Below are positions 39,497 to 47,984 of a DNA stretch of 64,000 nt, piece by piece. Made by a program: the position numbers and the translations under genes. The stretch lies in contig NZ_JAVAMO010000009.1 in the NCBI RefSeq assembly GCF_030758345.1, positions 62,001 through 126,000 on the forward strand, read 5' to 3'. Position 1 is the first letter of the stretch. The number at the start of each line of letters is the position of its first letter. The DNA comes from Ruegeria discodermiae. GTDB taxonomy: Bacteria > Pseudomonadota > Alphaproteobacteria > Rhodobacterales > Rhodobacteraceae. The notes below the pieces were generated by a model. That model searched no databases and was not told the origin of the DNA. It was given only the letters and a program-made list of their open reading frames with translations.

Positions 39497-42415
39497 TCAG
39501 TATTCGAATTGCTGGCGTTCGACGAAACGGGCGAAGTGATCCCCTTTTGCGATCAACTCATCTGCGGTCCCCGCCTCGACGATCTTGCCCGCCTCCATCA
39601 CAAAAATCCTGTCCGCGTCCTTGATCGTGGACAGGCGGTGGGCGATCACGATGCGCGTCATCTCAATCCCCGCAAGGGAGTCGGCAACCGTTGCCTGCGT
39701 GGCGTTGTCTAGCGAGCTGGTGGCCTCGTCCATGAACATGATCCGCGGGGTTCCGGCAAGGGCGCGCGCCAGCATCAGCCTTTGTTTTTCGCCCCCTGAC
39801 AGCGTGCTGCCATCATTGACCACCGTATGCATCTGCATCGGCATGTCGCGGATGGTCTGATCCAGCCCGACCTTGGCCGCTGCCTTCCAGGCCTGTTCCA
39901 GTGTCAGCGGGCGCGATCCGGCGATATTCTCAAGGATGGTGCCGCCAAGGATTTGGTTTTCCTGCAGGACCACGGCGAATTGGCGGCGCAGCGCGGCAAT
40001 GTCGAGACGCGACAGATCCTTGCCATCATAGAGGATGCTGCCATTCTGTGGCTGCTCAAAACCAAGCAGCAGGCGCAGCAGGGTGGATTTGCCGGACCCG
40101 GACGCGCCGACAATGGCCACGAATTGCCCCGGATGAATGTCCAGCGAGATGTCGTTGAGGACCGGCGGGCCGTCATTGTCATAGCCGAATGACAGACGGT
40201 TCACCTCAATCCGGCCCGTCAGCTTGCCCGGCGGCTGCTCGCCGCTGGGCTTTTCCGGGGCCGTGTCCAGAATGGGCTTCATCCGCTCATACTGGATCAG
40301 CGCGATCAGACCCAGTGGCACGCTGTTCAGCAAGCCCGTGATACCCACCATGAAACTGCCATATGCAGCGGCGAAGGCCACGAAATTACCGGCGTTTGGC
40401 GGCGCGTCGAAAATGAACTCGATCACCGCAAAGAACACCACGGTGGACAGCAGCGGGACCACCGTGTTGAAGGTGCGCAGCAAGTTCTCGACCCGGCGCG
40501 AGTTGTAGTAGTTCTTTCGCTGTTCGTTGTGATGCGAGATCAGCTTGGCGGTCACGCGGTCCTCGGCCCCGGCGATGCGCAGCTTGCGGATTCCGGTCAG
40601 CGCCTGATTGGAAAACCCGGCTAACGCCTCCTGCGCCGCGATATAGCCACGCAGATGTTTGAGCTTGGTCAGATTGGTGACAAGTGCCACCAGCAGCGTC
40701 AGCGCGGTCAGGATCAGCGCAGGCAGCGTCAGCCAGCCGCCATAGTAGATCATGACGATCAGGTTGAGCAGCGAGAAGATCGCGCCAAGCGCGGACATCG
40801 CGATCCCGCGCGACAGGACCGTGCGGATCTGCGACAAGCCCAGCGCCCGCAGGGTCAGGTTGGCTGAGTTGAAACGCCTGAAAAAGCCGGAGGGCATCCG
40901 CAGCAACCGGTGCCAGACCGCCGATTGCGCTTGGGATTCAAACAGCGTTTCGATCCGCAAAAGCGAGGTGGCTTGCAGAAACTGAAACAGCGCCGTCACG
41001 ATCGCGACCGAGATCAGGACTGTGGCCACCTCCATCACCAATCCGGTTTCCGCATGCGGGATCGCGACATTGATTAGCGTCGCCATCAGCGAGGGCGTCA
41101 GCAGGCTGATCAGCCCGCCGATAATGCCGAAGGCCAGCAGCGCAACCAGATCGCGCATGCTGCCGCGCAGGCCGGTTCTGAGCAGGTCGCGAAACCCGAC
41201 CTTTTCCTGCAGCAGGGTTGGATAGACGGTATGGGCCCGCTCGACCAATGTCTCGGCAAAAGCGGCATCAACTTTGCGGGTCTCGCCGGTTCGCGGATCA
41301 AAGGCCATCGCGCCGCTGCGCTTGGGCGACCAGATGGCCAGCGGGTGGCCCTCGGTGGTGCGCACGATCATCGGAAGGCTTTTGCCTTTCCACCAGCCAT
41401 CGGTCAGCTGAATCTCGCGGCTGGACAGGTTGGTATCGCCCAGCAGCGCATAAAGCGGTCGAGGGCCGTCATCGTTCATGGGTTTGGCTGGCGCATCCGA
41501 GGGGTCGACCTTCAGCACGCCCGCGAGGAAATCGACCACTCTGGCGAGATCGCTTTGGGTTCCGGACGGGCGGGCAAGGGGCCGTGTCTGCTGGCTGACC
41601 TCGACCGCGTCGGCAAAGGAGCGGGTCAGCAGCTCGGCATCCTGTGCGCTGCGTCTTTGCTGCTGCGCACGGGCGCGGGTTTCAAGGCGCGCGATATTCG
41701 CGGCAAAGCCCTGCATGGCATGGCGATGAAGCAGCCGCAAACCGGGTTGGATATCGCGCTTCAAATCCAGCTCTGAACTGCGCTTCACTGTCACCTGAGC
41801 CGGTTTCGGGGTTGAAAGCCAGCTATGTTCCGCAAGTGGGAACCACGCCTCGCCCGGCTGGATTTCGGTCATGCCGCAGATCGTCAGGGATGTGTCCGCT
41901 TTCACCCAGGCGACGTCTTTTGCGCCGGCATAACATTCGGACGGTTGGATATGACCTGCAGTGACCATCCCCCGAAACACCGGCTTTTGTTTGTGATCAG
42001 CCACCAATGCCGCGTCGAGATTGGCGATCCAGCGGTCCACCGGGACACGCAGATCGGCCGCAAGGGCGGGATCGTCAAAAAGCCTTTGGGCCGAGATCTG
42101 GAACAGCCGCGTGTGTACATTGCCGTTCAGGACCAGCCCAAGCCGACGCTCGCCCTCATCGATCTGCCCCCCAAGAAGGATATCACCTGCTTCGGCGGAA
42201 AACAGGTGCTGGCGCATGCCTTCGGGCTGATCGCCCTCGGTCAGATGCGTCGCAAAAATGTCGGCCGACCCTTCGGCAACAAACCAGCAGGTTTCTGGGT
42301 CGCGCAGGACGATCGGGCCGGTGCCATAGGCGGCAAGCTCTTGTCCGTCTGAAAGAACAGCATCGCGGAGACGGTCGCGCTCCAATACCGGCATGTCAGT
42401 ATTTGACGAGGTCAT
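39497..42415 (-). CDS. NHLM-type RiPP exporter, large ABC protein without active peptidase
   Basis: A 972-residue ABC exporter half of the NHLM (nitrile hydratase leader microcin) type. The first 150 residues look like a small beta-rich sensor domain. Residues 320-400 hold a peptidase-like remnant (IVRTTEGHPLAIWSPKR) without a catalytic Cys. Membrane helices follow, then the ATPase with Walker A IVGASGSGKST, signature TLSGGEKQRLML and Walker B IMFMDEATSSLD. ATG 42415 has AGGAGG eight bases before it and overlaps the peptidase-ABC gene by 20 bases. It probably pairs with that protein to export the modified peptides. Confidence 0.85.
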   Translation of the reverse strand: MTSSNTDMPVLERDRLRDAVLSDGQELAAYGTGPIVLRDPETCWFVAEGSADIFATHLTEGDQPEGMRQHLFSAEAGDILLGGQIDEGERRLGLVLNGNVHTRLFQISAQRLFDDPALAADLRVPVDRWIANLDAALVADHKQKPVFRGMVTAGHIQPSECYAGAKDVAWVKADTSLTICGMTEIQPGEAWFPLAEHSWLSTPKPAQVTVKRSSELDLKRDIQPGLRLLHRHAMQGFAANIARLETRARAQQQRRSAQDAELLTRSFADAVEVSQQTRPLARPSGTQSDLARVVDFLAGVLKVDPSDAPAKPMNDDGPRPLYALLGDTNLSSREIQLTDGWWKGKSLPMIVRTTEGHPLAIWSPKRSGAMAFDPRTGETRKVDAAFAETLVERAHTVYPTLLQEKVGFRDLLRTGLRGSMRDLVALLAFGIIGGLISLLTPSLMATLINVAIPHAETGLVMEVATVLISVAIVTALFQFLQATSLLRIETLFESQAQSAVWHRLLRMPSGFFRRFNSANLTLRALGLSQIRTVLSRGIAMSALGAIFSLLNLIVMIYYGGWLTLPALILTALTLLVALVTNLTKLKHLRGYIAAQEALAGFSNQALTGIRKLRIAGAEDRVTAKLISHHNEQRKNYYNSRRVENLLRTFNTVVPLLSTVVFFAVIEFIFDAPPNAGNFVAFAAAYGSFMVGITGLLNSVPLGLIALIQYERMKPILDTAPEKPSGEQPPGKLTGRIEVNRLSFGYDNDGPPVLNDISLDIHPGQFVAIVGASGSGKSTLLRLLLGFEQPQNGSILYDGKDLSRLDIAALRRQFAVVLQENQILGGTILENIAGSRPLTLEQAWKAAAKVGLDQTIRDMPMQMHTVVNDGSTLSGGEKQRLMLARALAGTPRIMFMDEATSSLDNATQATVADSLAGIEMTRIVIAHRLSTIKDADRIFVMEAGKIVEAGTADELIAKGDHFARFVERQQFEY

Positions 42416-44537
42416 GAAACTGCCCTCCTGCTTGCATCAGGGTTTTGAAACTGCCGCGCTCGACCACCTTGCCCTGATCGAGCACCAGAATTTCCTCGGA
42501 ATCGCGGATCGTTGACAGGCGATGGGCGATGATCAGGCAGGTGCAGCCGCGCTTGCGGATGTTCTGATCGATCTTCTGTTCCACCAGCGCATCCAGCGAA
42601 CTGGTCGCCTCGTCCAGGATCAGAATGCTGGGATCCTGCGCCAGGGTGCGGGCAATCTCGAACCGTTGGGCCTCGCCGCCGCTCAGGTCGCGACCGCCTT
42701 CCAGTAGACGGCTCTGATAGCCGCCGGGCCGGCGGATGATGATGTCGTGAATCTCGGCATCCTTTGCGGCCTGGATCACCGATTCCATCGAGATCGCATC
42801 GTTCCAGAGGGTCAGGTTGTCATAGATCGTGCCTTCGAACAGGTTCGGTTCCTGCGCGACCCAGCCGATGGAACTGTCCCGCAATCCCGGCGGTATCTGG
42901 TCGCGCCGCAGCCCGTCATAGAGGATCTCGCCCGAGGCTGGATGATAAAGTCCGGCCACCATCTGCCCGATGGTCGACTTGCCGCTGCCGGTCGATCCCA
43001 CCAGCGCCACCCGCGTGCCGGGCTGGATCGTCAGGTTCAGATCCTCAACCAGAAGCGGCCCGGAGGGTGTGTAGCGGAAACTGACATCGCGCAGTTCCAC
43101 ATGGCCGGTCAGTTTGGCGGCGTCTGCGGGCTTTGCCTGGGCAGGCGATATGAAATCATCGGCCACGTCATGCTGCAGGATGTCGTTCACCCGTGTCAGT
43201 GAAGCGCCGACACTCTGGAACTGGCTGATGAATTGCACCAGACCTTCGAAGGGACGGGAAAACGCGGTCATCAGCGCCAAAAAGGCGACCAGACCGCCAA
43301 CTGTCAGTTGCCCCTCGACGATGCGGAAGCTGCCGACACCAATGATGATCGCCGTCGTTAGCGAGGCTGCAACGCTGGGCAGAATGCCGATCACGTTCAT
43401 CATCCGGCCCAGCTGCTGCTCGGAATTGATCATGCGAGCATGGGTGCCCGACCAGCGGGAAAATACCTGATCCTCGCTGGCGCTGGCCTTGATCGTGTCG
43501 ATCGAGCGGGTAGAGAACACGCCCACGCCCATCAGCAGCGCATTCTCGATCTCAAGCTTGAGGTTGGTATTGCGCAATACATGCTTTGCCTGAAGGCAAC
43601 CGATGGTCACCGCCACGTTTATCGCAACGCCGATCGCCGTCAGCACCGGATCATAACTCACCATAACCACGGCAAAGAAGATCACCGTCAGAAAATTCGC
43701 GACATTGCGGCTGAGCTGAGTGCCCAGCATTTGCGCGATAGAGTCATTCGCCATCATCCGCGCCACCAGATCGCCCGGGCTGCGCTGTGCAAAGAAGCGG
43801 ATCGGCAGCTTCATCAATCGCGATTGGAAAAAGGCCGCTCCGGTCAGCGACATCTTGTTCTCGATCTGCATCAGCGACCATTCCTGCAGCCAGGTCATCA
43901 CCGCATAGGCGATCACCGCGATGATCATGGAAAACAGCAGTGGGCGCAGCACGTCAGTCGCGCCCTGTATCAAGACGGTGTCGATGAAAATCTTGGAAAA
44001 GGCTGGAATGGCCAGCCCCGGCACGATCAGCAGCAGGCTGACCAGTACCAGCATGACCAGACCCGATTTGACCTGCGCCAGACGCGAGACCATGTCGGAA
44101 AAGGCGCTTTTGCGTTTGCCGGTCCGTTCGAATTTCTCGGAGGGCTCAAAGGTCAGCGCCAAGCCGGTGAACCCGTCGCTGAACGCCTCATGCGTGATGG
44201 TGCGTGGGCCGGTTTCGGGGTCATTGATATAGACGCAGTTGCGCCCAAACCCTTCGACCACCATGAAATGCCGAAACTCCCAGAATATGATGAACGGCGC
44301 TTTGAGTTCGGCCACCTTTTCCAGGTTCAGCCGAAAGCCCTTGGCGATCAGCCCGTATTCCCGCGCCGCCCGCACCACATCCGCGGCATTGCAGCCATCG
44401 CGCGAGACGTTACAGGCCACCCGCAATTCATCCAGCGGCACCCACTTGCCGAAATGCTCCAGCATGATCCCCAGCGAGGCCGCGCCGCATTCGACCGCCT
44501 CCATCTGGATGACGGTTGGTGTTCTGACCCGGCTCAT
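42396..44537 (-). CDS. C39 peptidase-containing ABC exporter (NHLM type)
   Basis: A 713-residue bifunctional exporter. The N-terminal C39 peptidase domain (residues 1-140) has the catalytic Cys in MEAVECGAASLGIML and the His/Asp pair in FRHFMVVEGF and INDPETG. Six membrane helices lie around residues 165-440. The ATPase has Walker A LVGSTGSGKST, signature DLSGGEAQRFEI and Walker B ILILDEATSSLD. It should cut the leaders of the six precursors after GG and export the cores. It overlaps the HlyD-like gene by 4 bases. Confidence 0.92.
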   Translation of the reverse strand: MSRVRTPTVIQMEAVECGAASLGIMLEHFGKWVPLDELRVACNVSRDGCNAADVVRAAREYGLIAKGFRLNLEKVAELKAPFIIFWEFRHFMVVEGFGRNCVYINDPETGPRTITHEAFSDGFTGLALTFEPSEKFERTGKRKSAFSDMVSRLAQVKSGLVMLVLVSLLLIVPGLAIPAFSKIFIDTVLIQGATDVLRPLLFSMIIAVIAYAVMTWLQEWSLMQIENKMSLTGAAFFQSRLMKLPIRFFAQRSPGDLVARMMANDSIAQMLGTQLSRNVANFLTVIFFAVVMVSYDPVLTAIGVAINVAVTIGCLQAKHVLRNTNLKLEIENALLMGVGVFSTRSIDTIKASASEDQVFSRWSGTHARMINSEQQLGRMMNVIGILPSVAASLTTAIIIGVGSFRIVEGQLTVGGLVAFLALMTAFSRPFEGLVQFISQFQSVGASLTRVNDILQHDVADDFISPAQAKPADAAKLTGHVELRDVSFRYTPSGPLLVEDLNLTIQPGTRVALVGSTGSGKSTIGQMVAGLYHPASGEILYDGLRRDQIPPGLRDSSIGWVAQEPNLFEGTIYDNLTLWNDAISMESVIQAAKDAEIHDIIIRRPGGYQSRLLEGGRDLSGGEAQRFEIARTLAQDPSILILDEATSSLDALVEQKIDQNIRKRGCTCLIIAHRLSTIRDSEEILVLDQGKVVERGSFKTLMQAGGQFHDLVKY

Positions 44538-45775
44538 TGCACACCCACCCAGCTTTTCAGCGTCGGCAGCAACAGTGTAATCGGGGCCTGTTCGCGCACG
44601 ATCACCGAGACGCTTGCCAAGGTTCCGGGGGTCAGTTCGGCATCGGCCCCGTTGGCGGAGGTCCAGATCAGATCGCCCTGAGCGTCCCGGTCCATCGAGA
44701 TACGCACCAGCAGCGGCGCGCCTTCCTGTACGAACTGGTTTACCAGGTTCTGGTTCTGCAAGATCGCCATCAGCGCGTCAGAGGAGAGTGGAAATTTGGA
44801 CACGTCCTGAACCGTTCCCAGAAGCGTGCCGTATTCCTCCTGCTGATAGGTCGTTGGTGACACGCGTACAGTCATGCCGGGCGTAATCAGCTTGGCCTGG
44901 TTCGCGCTGATGAAGGCCAGAGTTTCCAGTTGCGCGTTGGGCTGGATGATCGACATGACCGGACGCCCTGCATCCAGATACGCCCCCTGCGCTACCAGGA
45001 TGGGCGAGATCTCGCCCGAGGCCGGCGCGTAGATCGTCTCGGTTTGTGCGACCGCATCCTCCAGCTCGCGTACCTGCACGTTCAGTTCGGACTGATGGCG
45101 TTCCAGGTCGAGCATACGCTGACGCCACGACGTCACGCGCTCCTCGCGATTGAGATCGAGCTGCGCGATGTCGTTGTTGACGCTTTCGATTTCCTGCCGC
45201 GCCTGGAAATACTGGCTACGCATTTCGTCAACCGCCGCGACATTGGTGATGCCGCGTTCAAGCAGCTTTTCATTGCCCGTCAGGCGGCTTTCGAAGGCCT
45301 CGACCATCTCCTGGGTCTGTTCAAGTTTGCTTTCCATCGCGACACGTTGCAGACCTTGCAGCCTGTCAAACTCCGTAAGCTCTGACTCCATCATGGCCTT
45401 GTTGTCCGCGACCGACTGCGCCGCCTCCTGTGCCAGCAGGCGGGTTTGTTCCAAGTGCCCGACAAGCGTGGGGTTGGACACGGTTCCAAGAATGTCACCC
45501 GCCTCGACAACGTCGCCTTGTCCGGCCTTCAGCCGGGTCAGCGTGCCGTCACCAAGGGCGACGACCTCGGTCACCTCGGCGTCCTGATAGACGACAAAGG
45601 CCGGCCCGATGACACGTGTCTGGATTGTCCCGCCAAAGCCCCAGGTCACAAGCGCGCCAAACCCGAGCAGCAGAACACATAGCAAGACCCAGCTCATCGG
45701 AGAGGTCACCGCGACGGCAACTTTCAACTCTTCCGGGGTTGAGAGTTTTTTGAGGGCTTTCTCTCGGAACTGCAT
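44534..45775 (-). CDS. HlyD-like periplasmic adaptor (NHLM secretion protein)
   Basis: A 413-residue membrane-fusion protein. A cytoplasmic N-terminus and one membrane helix (residues 28-50) precede a lipoyl-like half (GQGDVVEAGDILGTVSN), a long alpha-helical hairpin at about residues 110-245 rich in Glu, Gln and Arg, and a returning lipoyl half (IYAPASGEISPILVAQGAYL). It bridges the ABC exporter to the outer membrane. It is first in the leftward three-gene export operon. Confidence 0.9.
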   Translation of the reverse strand: MQFREKALKKLSTPEELKVAVAVTSPMSWVLLCVLLLGFGALVTWGFGGTIQTRVIGPAFVVYQDAEVTEVVALGDGTLTRLKAGQGDVVEAGDILGTVSNPTLVGHLEQTRLLAQEAAQSVADNKAMMESELTEFDRLQGLQRVAMESKLEQTQEMVEAFESRLTGNEKLLERGITNVAAVDEMRSQYFQARQEIESVNNDIAQLDLNREERVTSWRQRMLDLERHQSELNVQVRELEDAVAQTETIYAPASGEISPILVAQGAYLDAGRPVMSIIQPNAQLETLAFISANQAKLITPGMTVRVSPTTYQQEEYGTLLGTVQDVSKFPLSSDALMAILQNQNLVNQFVQEGAPLLVRISMDRDAQGDLIWTSANGADAELTPGTLASVSVIVREQAPITLLLPTLKSWVGVQ

Positions 45776-46133
45776 ATCTCACCTCGTCCGGCTATTGTCA
45801 TGCGGGGGATTGAAAAGGGGCCGCCGTGTCTTCAGAGAAAGATGTGAAAGTGCTGAATTGATTTCAACTGACCGGAAATTTCGGAAGTGCCTTGCGCAAT
45901 CCGTTTGAGAATTTGGAAACAACGCCAATACTCTGTTTTAAAATGATTTTTTGTGGAGTCTCGCGTTGATTGGACTTGTGCCTGATCGCAACCTGAAACG
46001 ACGTTAAAAATTTTTCATGCTCATGACAGTTATTCGCAATACGCGTTCTCCAAATAGTATTGTGAGGTGCGTAAATAGTAACAAGTAATAACGCGCGCCT
46101 TTGGAATACGGTATATATATGGGGGGAAATACC
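45776..46133. promoter_or_regulatory. Divergent A/T-rich promoter region of the RiPP cluster
   Basis: The 358 bases between the leftward export operon and the rightward precursor genes hold no credible gene. They are clearly more A/T-rich than the coding sequence around them. A TATATAT stretch at 46112-46119 is a possible -10 region for the first precursor. The operator is unknown. Confidence 0.5.
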
Positions 46134-46469
46134 GTGAATAATAAAGAGATACCAAAAGTCGATAATGAGTCAGCGTTCTTGGGGAAGCTGCGCGACGATC
46201 CGAAATTCGCAAACTTCAGCGAAGCAAGCCCTAAAGCGGCGCTCCGAGAACTTGGAATAGATCTGCCGAAGGGTGTCGAATTAAAAGCCGTAAGGGATAC
46301 AGATACAGTAAAATATCTGCATATTCCCCAAGCTCCGGTCGAAGGTGAGATTGCAGATTCCGATTTGATGAATGTGCAGGGTGGCACAACGCCGGTCTGT
46401 ATTACTGGGGCGATTGCCATTTACTTTACGGCTGTTTCTGCTGTTGGTACCAACGGTACTTTTCGTTGA
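46134..46469 (+). CDS. RiPP precursor 1, NHLP leader peptide
   Basis: A 111-residue precursor. The leader is about 84 residues, with the nitrile-hydratase-like segment ELKAVRDTDTVKYLHIPQAP and the ending DSDLMNVQGG. The core after GG starts TTPVC and continues hydrophobic (ITGAIAIYFTAVSAVGTNG) with one Cys. The start is taken as GTG 46134, seven bases after GGGGGG. The in-frame ATG 46119 includes that ribosome site itself and has none of its own. It is first of four precursors before the LanM-like gene. Confidence 0.85.
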   Translation: MNNKEIPKVDNESAFLGKLRDDPKFANFSEASPKAALRELGIDLPKGVELKAVRDTDTVKYLHIPQAPVEGEIADSDLMNVQGGTTPVCITGAIAIYFTAVSAVGTNGTFR

Positions 46470-46493
46470 TACAGGCGTTTTTCGTAAACCGCG

Positions 46494-46521
46494 CCCAAGC
46501 CTCTGGATGCGGAAGCTTGGG
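46494..46521 (+). promoter_or_regulatory. Hairpin after precursor 1
   Basis: CCCAAGC and GCTTGGG form a 7-bp stem around a 14-base interior, 25 bases after the precursor 1 stop. No clear T-run follows. It may be a weak terminator or a transcript stabiliser. The rest of the 46470-46743 gap is A/T-rich and shows no gene; it may contain a second promoter. Confidence 0.45.
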
Positions 46522-46743
46522 TGTATGTGTTTGAAATAAATAGCTTTATCGCAATCAGAAAATTTGAAATATACATAAATTTCCGCATTAACGGCAATTA
46601 ATCTTCTCTACACACCCGGCAAACACAGCGTACTTACTTCATTTCTGCAGGCGGAGGAAATCTAAATCGCCAATAGGCACCAGATCTCCAAAGCCACCTG
46701 CAAACGATGAAACAGTCACAGTTCAATTGGAGGAAAGAACGCC

Positions 46744-47094
46744 ATGACCAAGTCCAAGGAATTCTATCAGGAAAAGCTCGCAGCCCTTTATGACCGCGCC
46801 TGGAACGACGAGTCGTTCAGCGCGCGTCTGGAAAACGACGCAAAGGCTGCTGTCGAGGAATATGTGGGCGAGATGCCCGCAAATGTAGATGTGAAAGTAG
46901 TCCGTGATACGGGCAACGTGAAATACCTGCACATCCCGAACCCGCCGGTCGAGCGTGAGATCCCCGATGCGGATCTGATGCAGGCACGCGGCGGCACGTT
47001 CTGGAACTGCGCCACCGTGATCGGCGACCCGGCAACCACCGTGATCGGGACCAGCCTTGTGCCGCAGCCGACCGTGCCCAACAACGACTTCTGA
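46744..47094 (+). CDS. RiPP precursor 2, NHLP leader peptide
   Basis: A 116-residue precursor. The leader starts with a helical part, EKLAALYDRAWNDESFSARL, followed by VDVKVVRDTGNVKYLHIPNP and ends DADLMQARGG. The core begins TFWNC and has many Thr/Pro residues (IGDPATTVIGTS, VPQPTVPNNDF) with a single Cys. GGAGG about ten bases before the ATG supports the start. It is less hydrophobic than the other cores, so the product may differ. Confidence 0.88.
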   Translation: MTKSKEFYQEKLAALYDRAWNDESFSARLENDAKAAVEEYVGEMPANVDVKVVRDTGNVKYLHIPNPPVEREIPDADLMQARGGTFWNCATVIGDPATTVIGTSLVPQPTVPNNDF

Positions 47095-47110
47095 GGCATG
47101 CAGCCCTTAC

Positions 47111-47141
47111 GGGTCCGGGCGACGAACGTGCGCTCGGACCC
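47111..47141 (+). promoter_or_regulatory. Hairpin between precursors 2 and 3
   Basis: GGGTCCG and CGGACCC pair across a 17-base interior, soon after the precursor 2 stop. No T-run follows, so processing or stabilisation is more likely than full termination. Confidence 0.45.
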
Positions 47142-47180
47142 GCAAATACCATGCAAATCATACACAGATTGGAGGGTGTC

Positions 47181-47528
47181 ATGACCCATATTCAGGAAAT
47201 TTCCAACACTGCCACCTCGGCCTTTCTCGACCGTGTGTGGAGCGATGAGGCATTTGCAGCGCGTCTGGAAAGTGACCCCAAATCCGCTATGGCCGAGTAT
47301 TTCGGAGACATGCCGGAAGACCTCGAAGTGAAGGTCGTGCGGGACACCCCGAGTGTGAAGCACCTCCATATTCCGGCGGCCCCGGTTCAGGGCGAGATTG
47401 ATGAAAGCGATCTGATGGGCGCGCAGGGTGGCACCACCAATGCCTGCATCACCATCCAGACCTGCATCGGGCTGTCCTGCCCGCCGATTTCGGCGCCATT
47501 TCCGACGATAACCGTTGGCAATCCCTGA
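47181..47528 (+). CDS. RiPP precursor 3, NHLP leader peptide with three-Cys core
   Basis: A 115-residue precursor. The leader carries FLDRVWSDEAFAARLESD and VKVVRDTPSVKHLHIPAAP and ends ESDLMGAQGG. The core starts TTNAC and has Cys at core positions 5, 11 and 16 (ITIQTCIGLSCPP), the only core with more than one Cys, then a Pro-rich tail. GGAGGG just upstream of ATG 47181 fixes the start; an in-frame ATG at 47151 has no such site. Confidence 0.88.
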   Translation: MTHIQEISNTATSAFLDRVWSDEAFAARLESDPKSAMAEYFGDMPEDLEVKVVRDTPSVKHLHIPAAPVQGEIDESDLMGAQGGTTNACITIQTCIGLSCPPISAPFPTITVGNP

Positions 47529-47556
47529 AACATCCTGATCAGGAAGGGACGTCCCG

Positions 47557-47877
47557 ATGAGCAGCCCTCAACACGACAGCAGCCAGAACCTTGCAGCTCT
47601 TTATGAGCGCGCCTGGAATGACGACGCGTTTGCGGCGCTGCTGGAACGCGATCCCAGAGCAGCTCTCGAAGATATCTACGGGGCACTGCCCGAGGATATC
47701 GACGTGCGTGTGGTGCGCGATACAGGTGACACCAAATACCTGCACATTCCTGCCGCCCCTTTTGACCGCGAATTGTCCGACGCCGATCTGATCGGTGCCC
47801 AGGGCGGAACCACTTGGGTGTGCGTCGGGACCATCGTTTCCGCAGCATCCGCGATCTCGATCGAGATCACCCTTTAG
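47557..47877 (+). CDS. RiPP precursor 4, NHLP leader peptide
   Basis: A 106-residue precursor. The leader has LAALYERAWNDDAFAALLE and VRVVRDTGDTKYLHIPAAP and ends DADLIGAQGG. The core is 22 residues, starting TTWVC; Ser/Thr fall at core positions 8, 11, 14 and 17, a three-residue period, then 21. AGGAAGGGA precedes the ATG. It begins 28 bases after precursor 3, so the two are co-transcribed. Confidence 0.88.
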   Translation: MSSPQHDSSQNLAALYERAWNDDAFAALLERDPRAALEDIYGALPEDIDVRVVRDTGDTKYLHIPAAPFDRELSDADLIGAQGGTTWVCVGTIVSAASAISIEITL

Positions 47878-47890
47878 GACAACACCTCGC

Positions 47891-47917
47891 ACTGCCATGC
47901 CTTTCGGGCGTGGCAGT
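47891..47917 (+). promoter_or_regulatory. Hairpin between precursor 4 and the LanM-like gene
   Basis: ACTGCCATGCC, loop TTTC, and GGGCGTGGCAGT form an 11-pair stem with one G-T wobble. It stands 13 bases after precursor 4 and 67 bases before the modifying enzyme, the usual place for an attenuator that lets precursor mRNA outnumber enzyme mRNA. The role is inferred. Confidence 0.6.
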
Positions 47918-47984
47918 CCAACCCCACCCCCTCAGATATCGAGGCCCAATCTCCAGAACCCATTCGAACAGAAAGAGAAAGCCA

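Noticed and set aside
46119-46469. ATG 46119 as precursor 1 start
   Set aside because: This ATG precedes the G-run that serves as ribosome site for GTG 46134 and has no site of its own.
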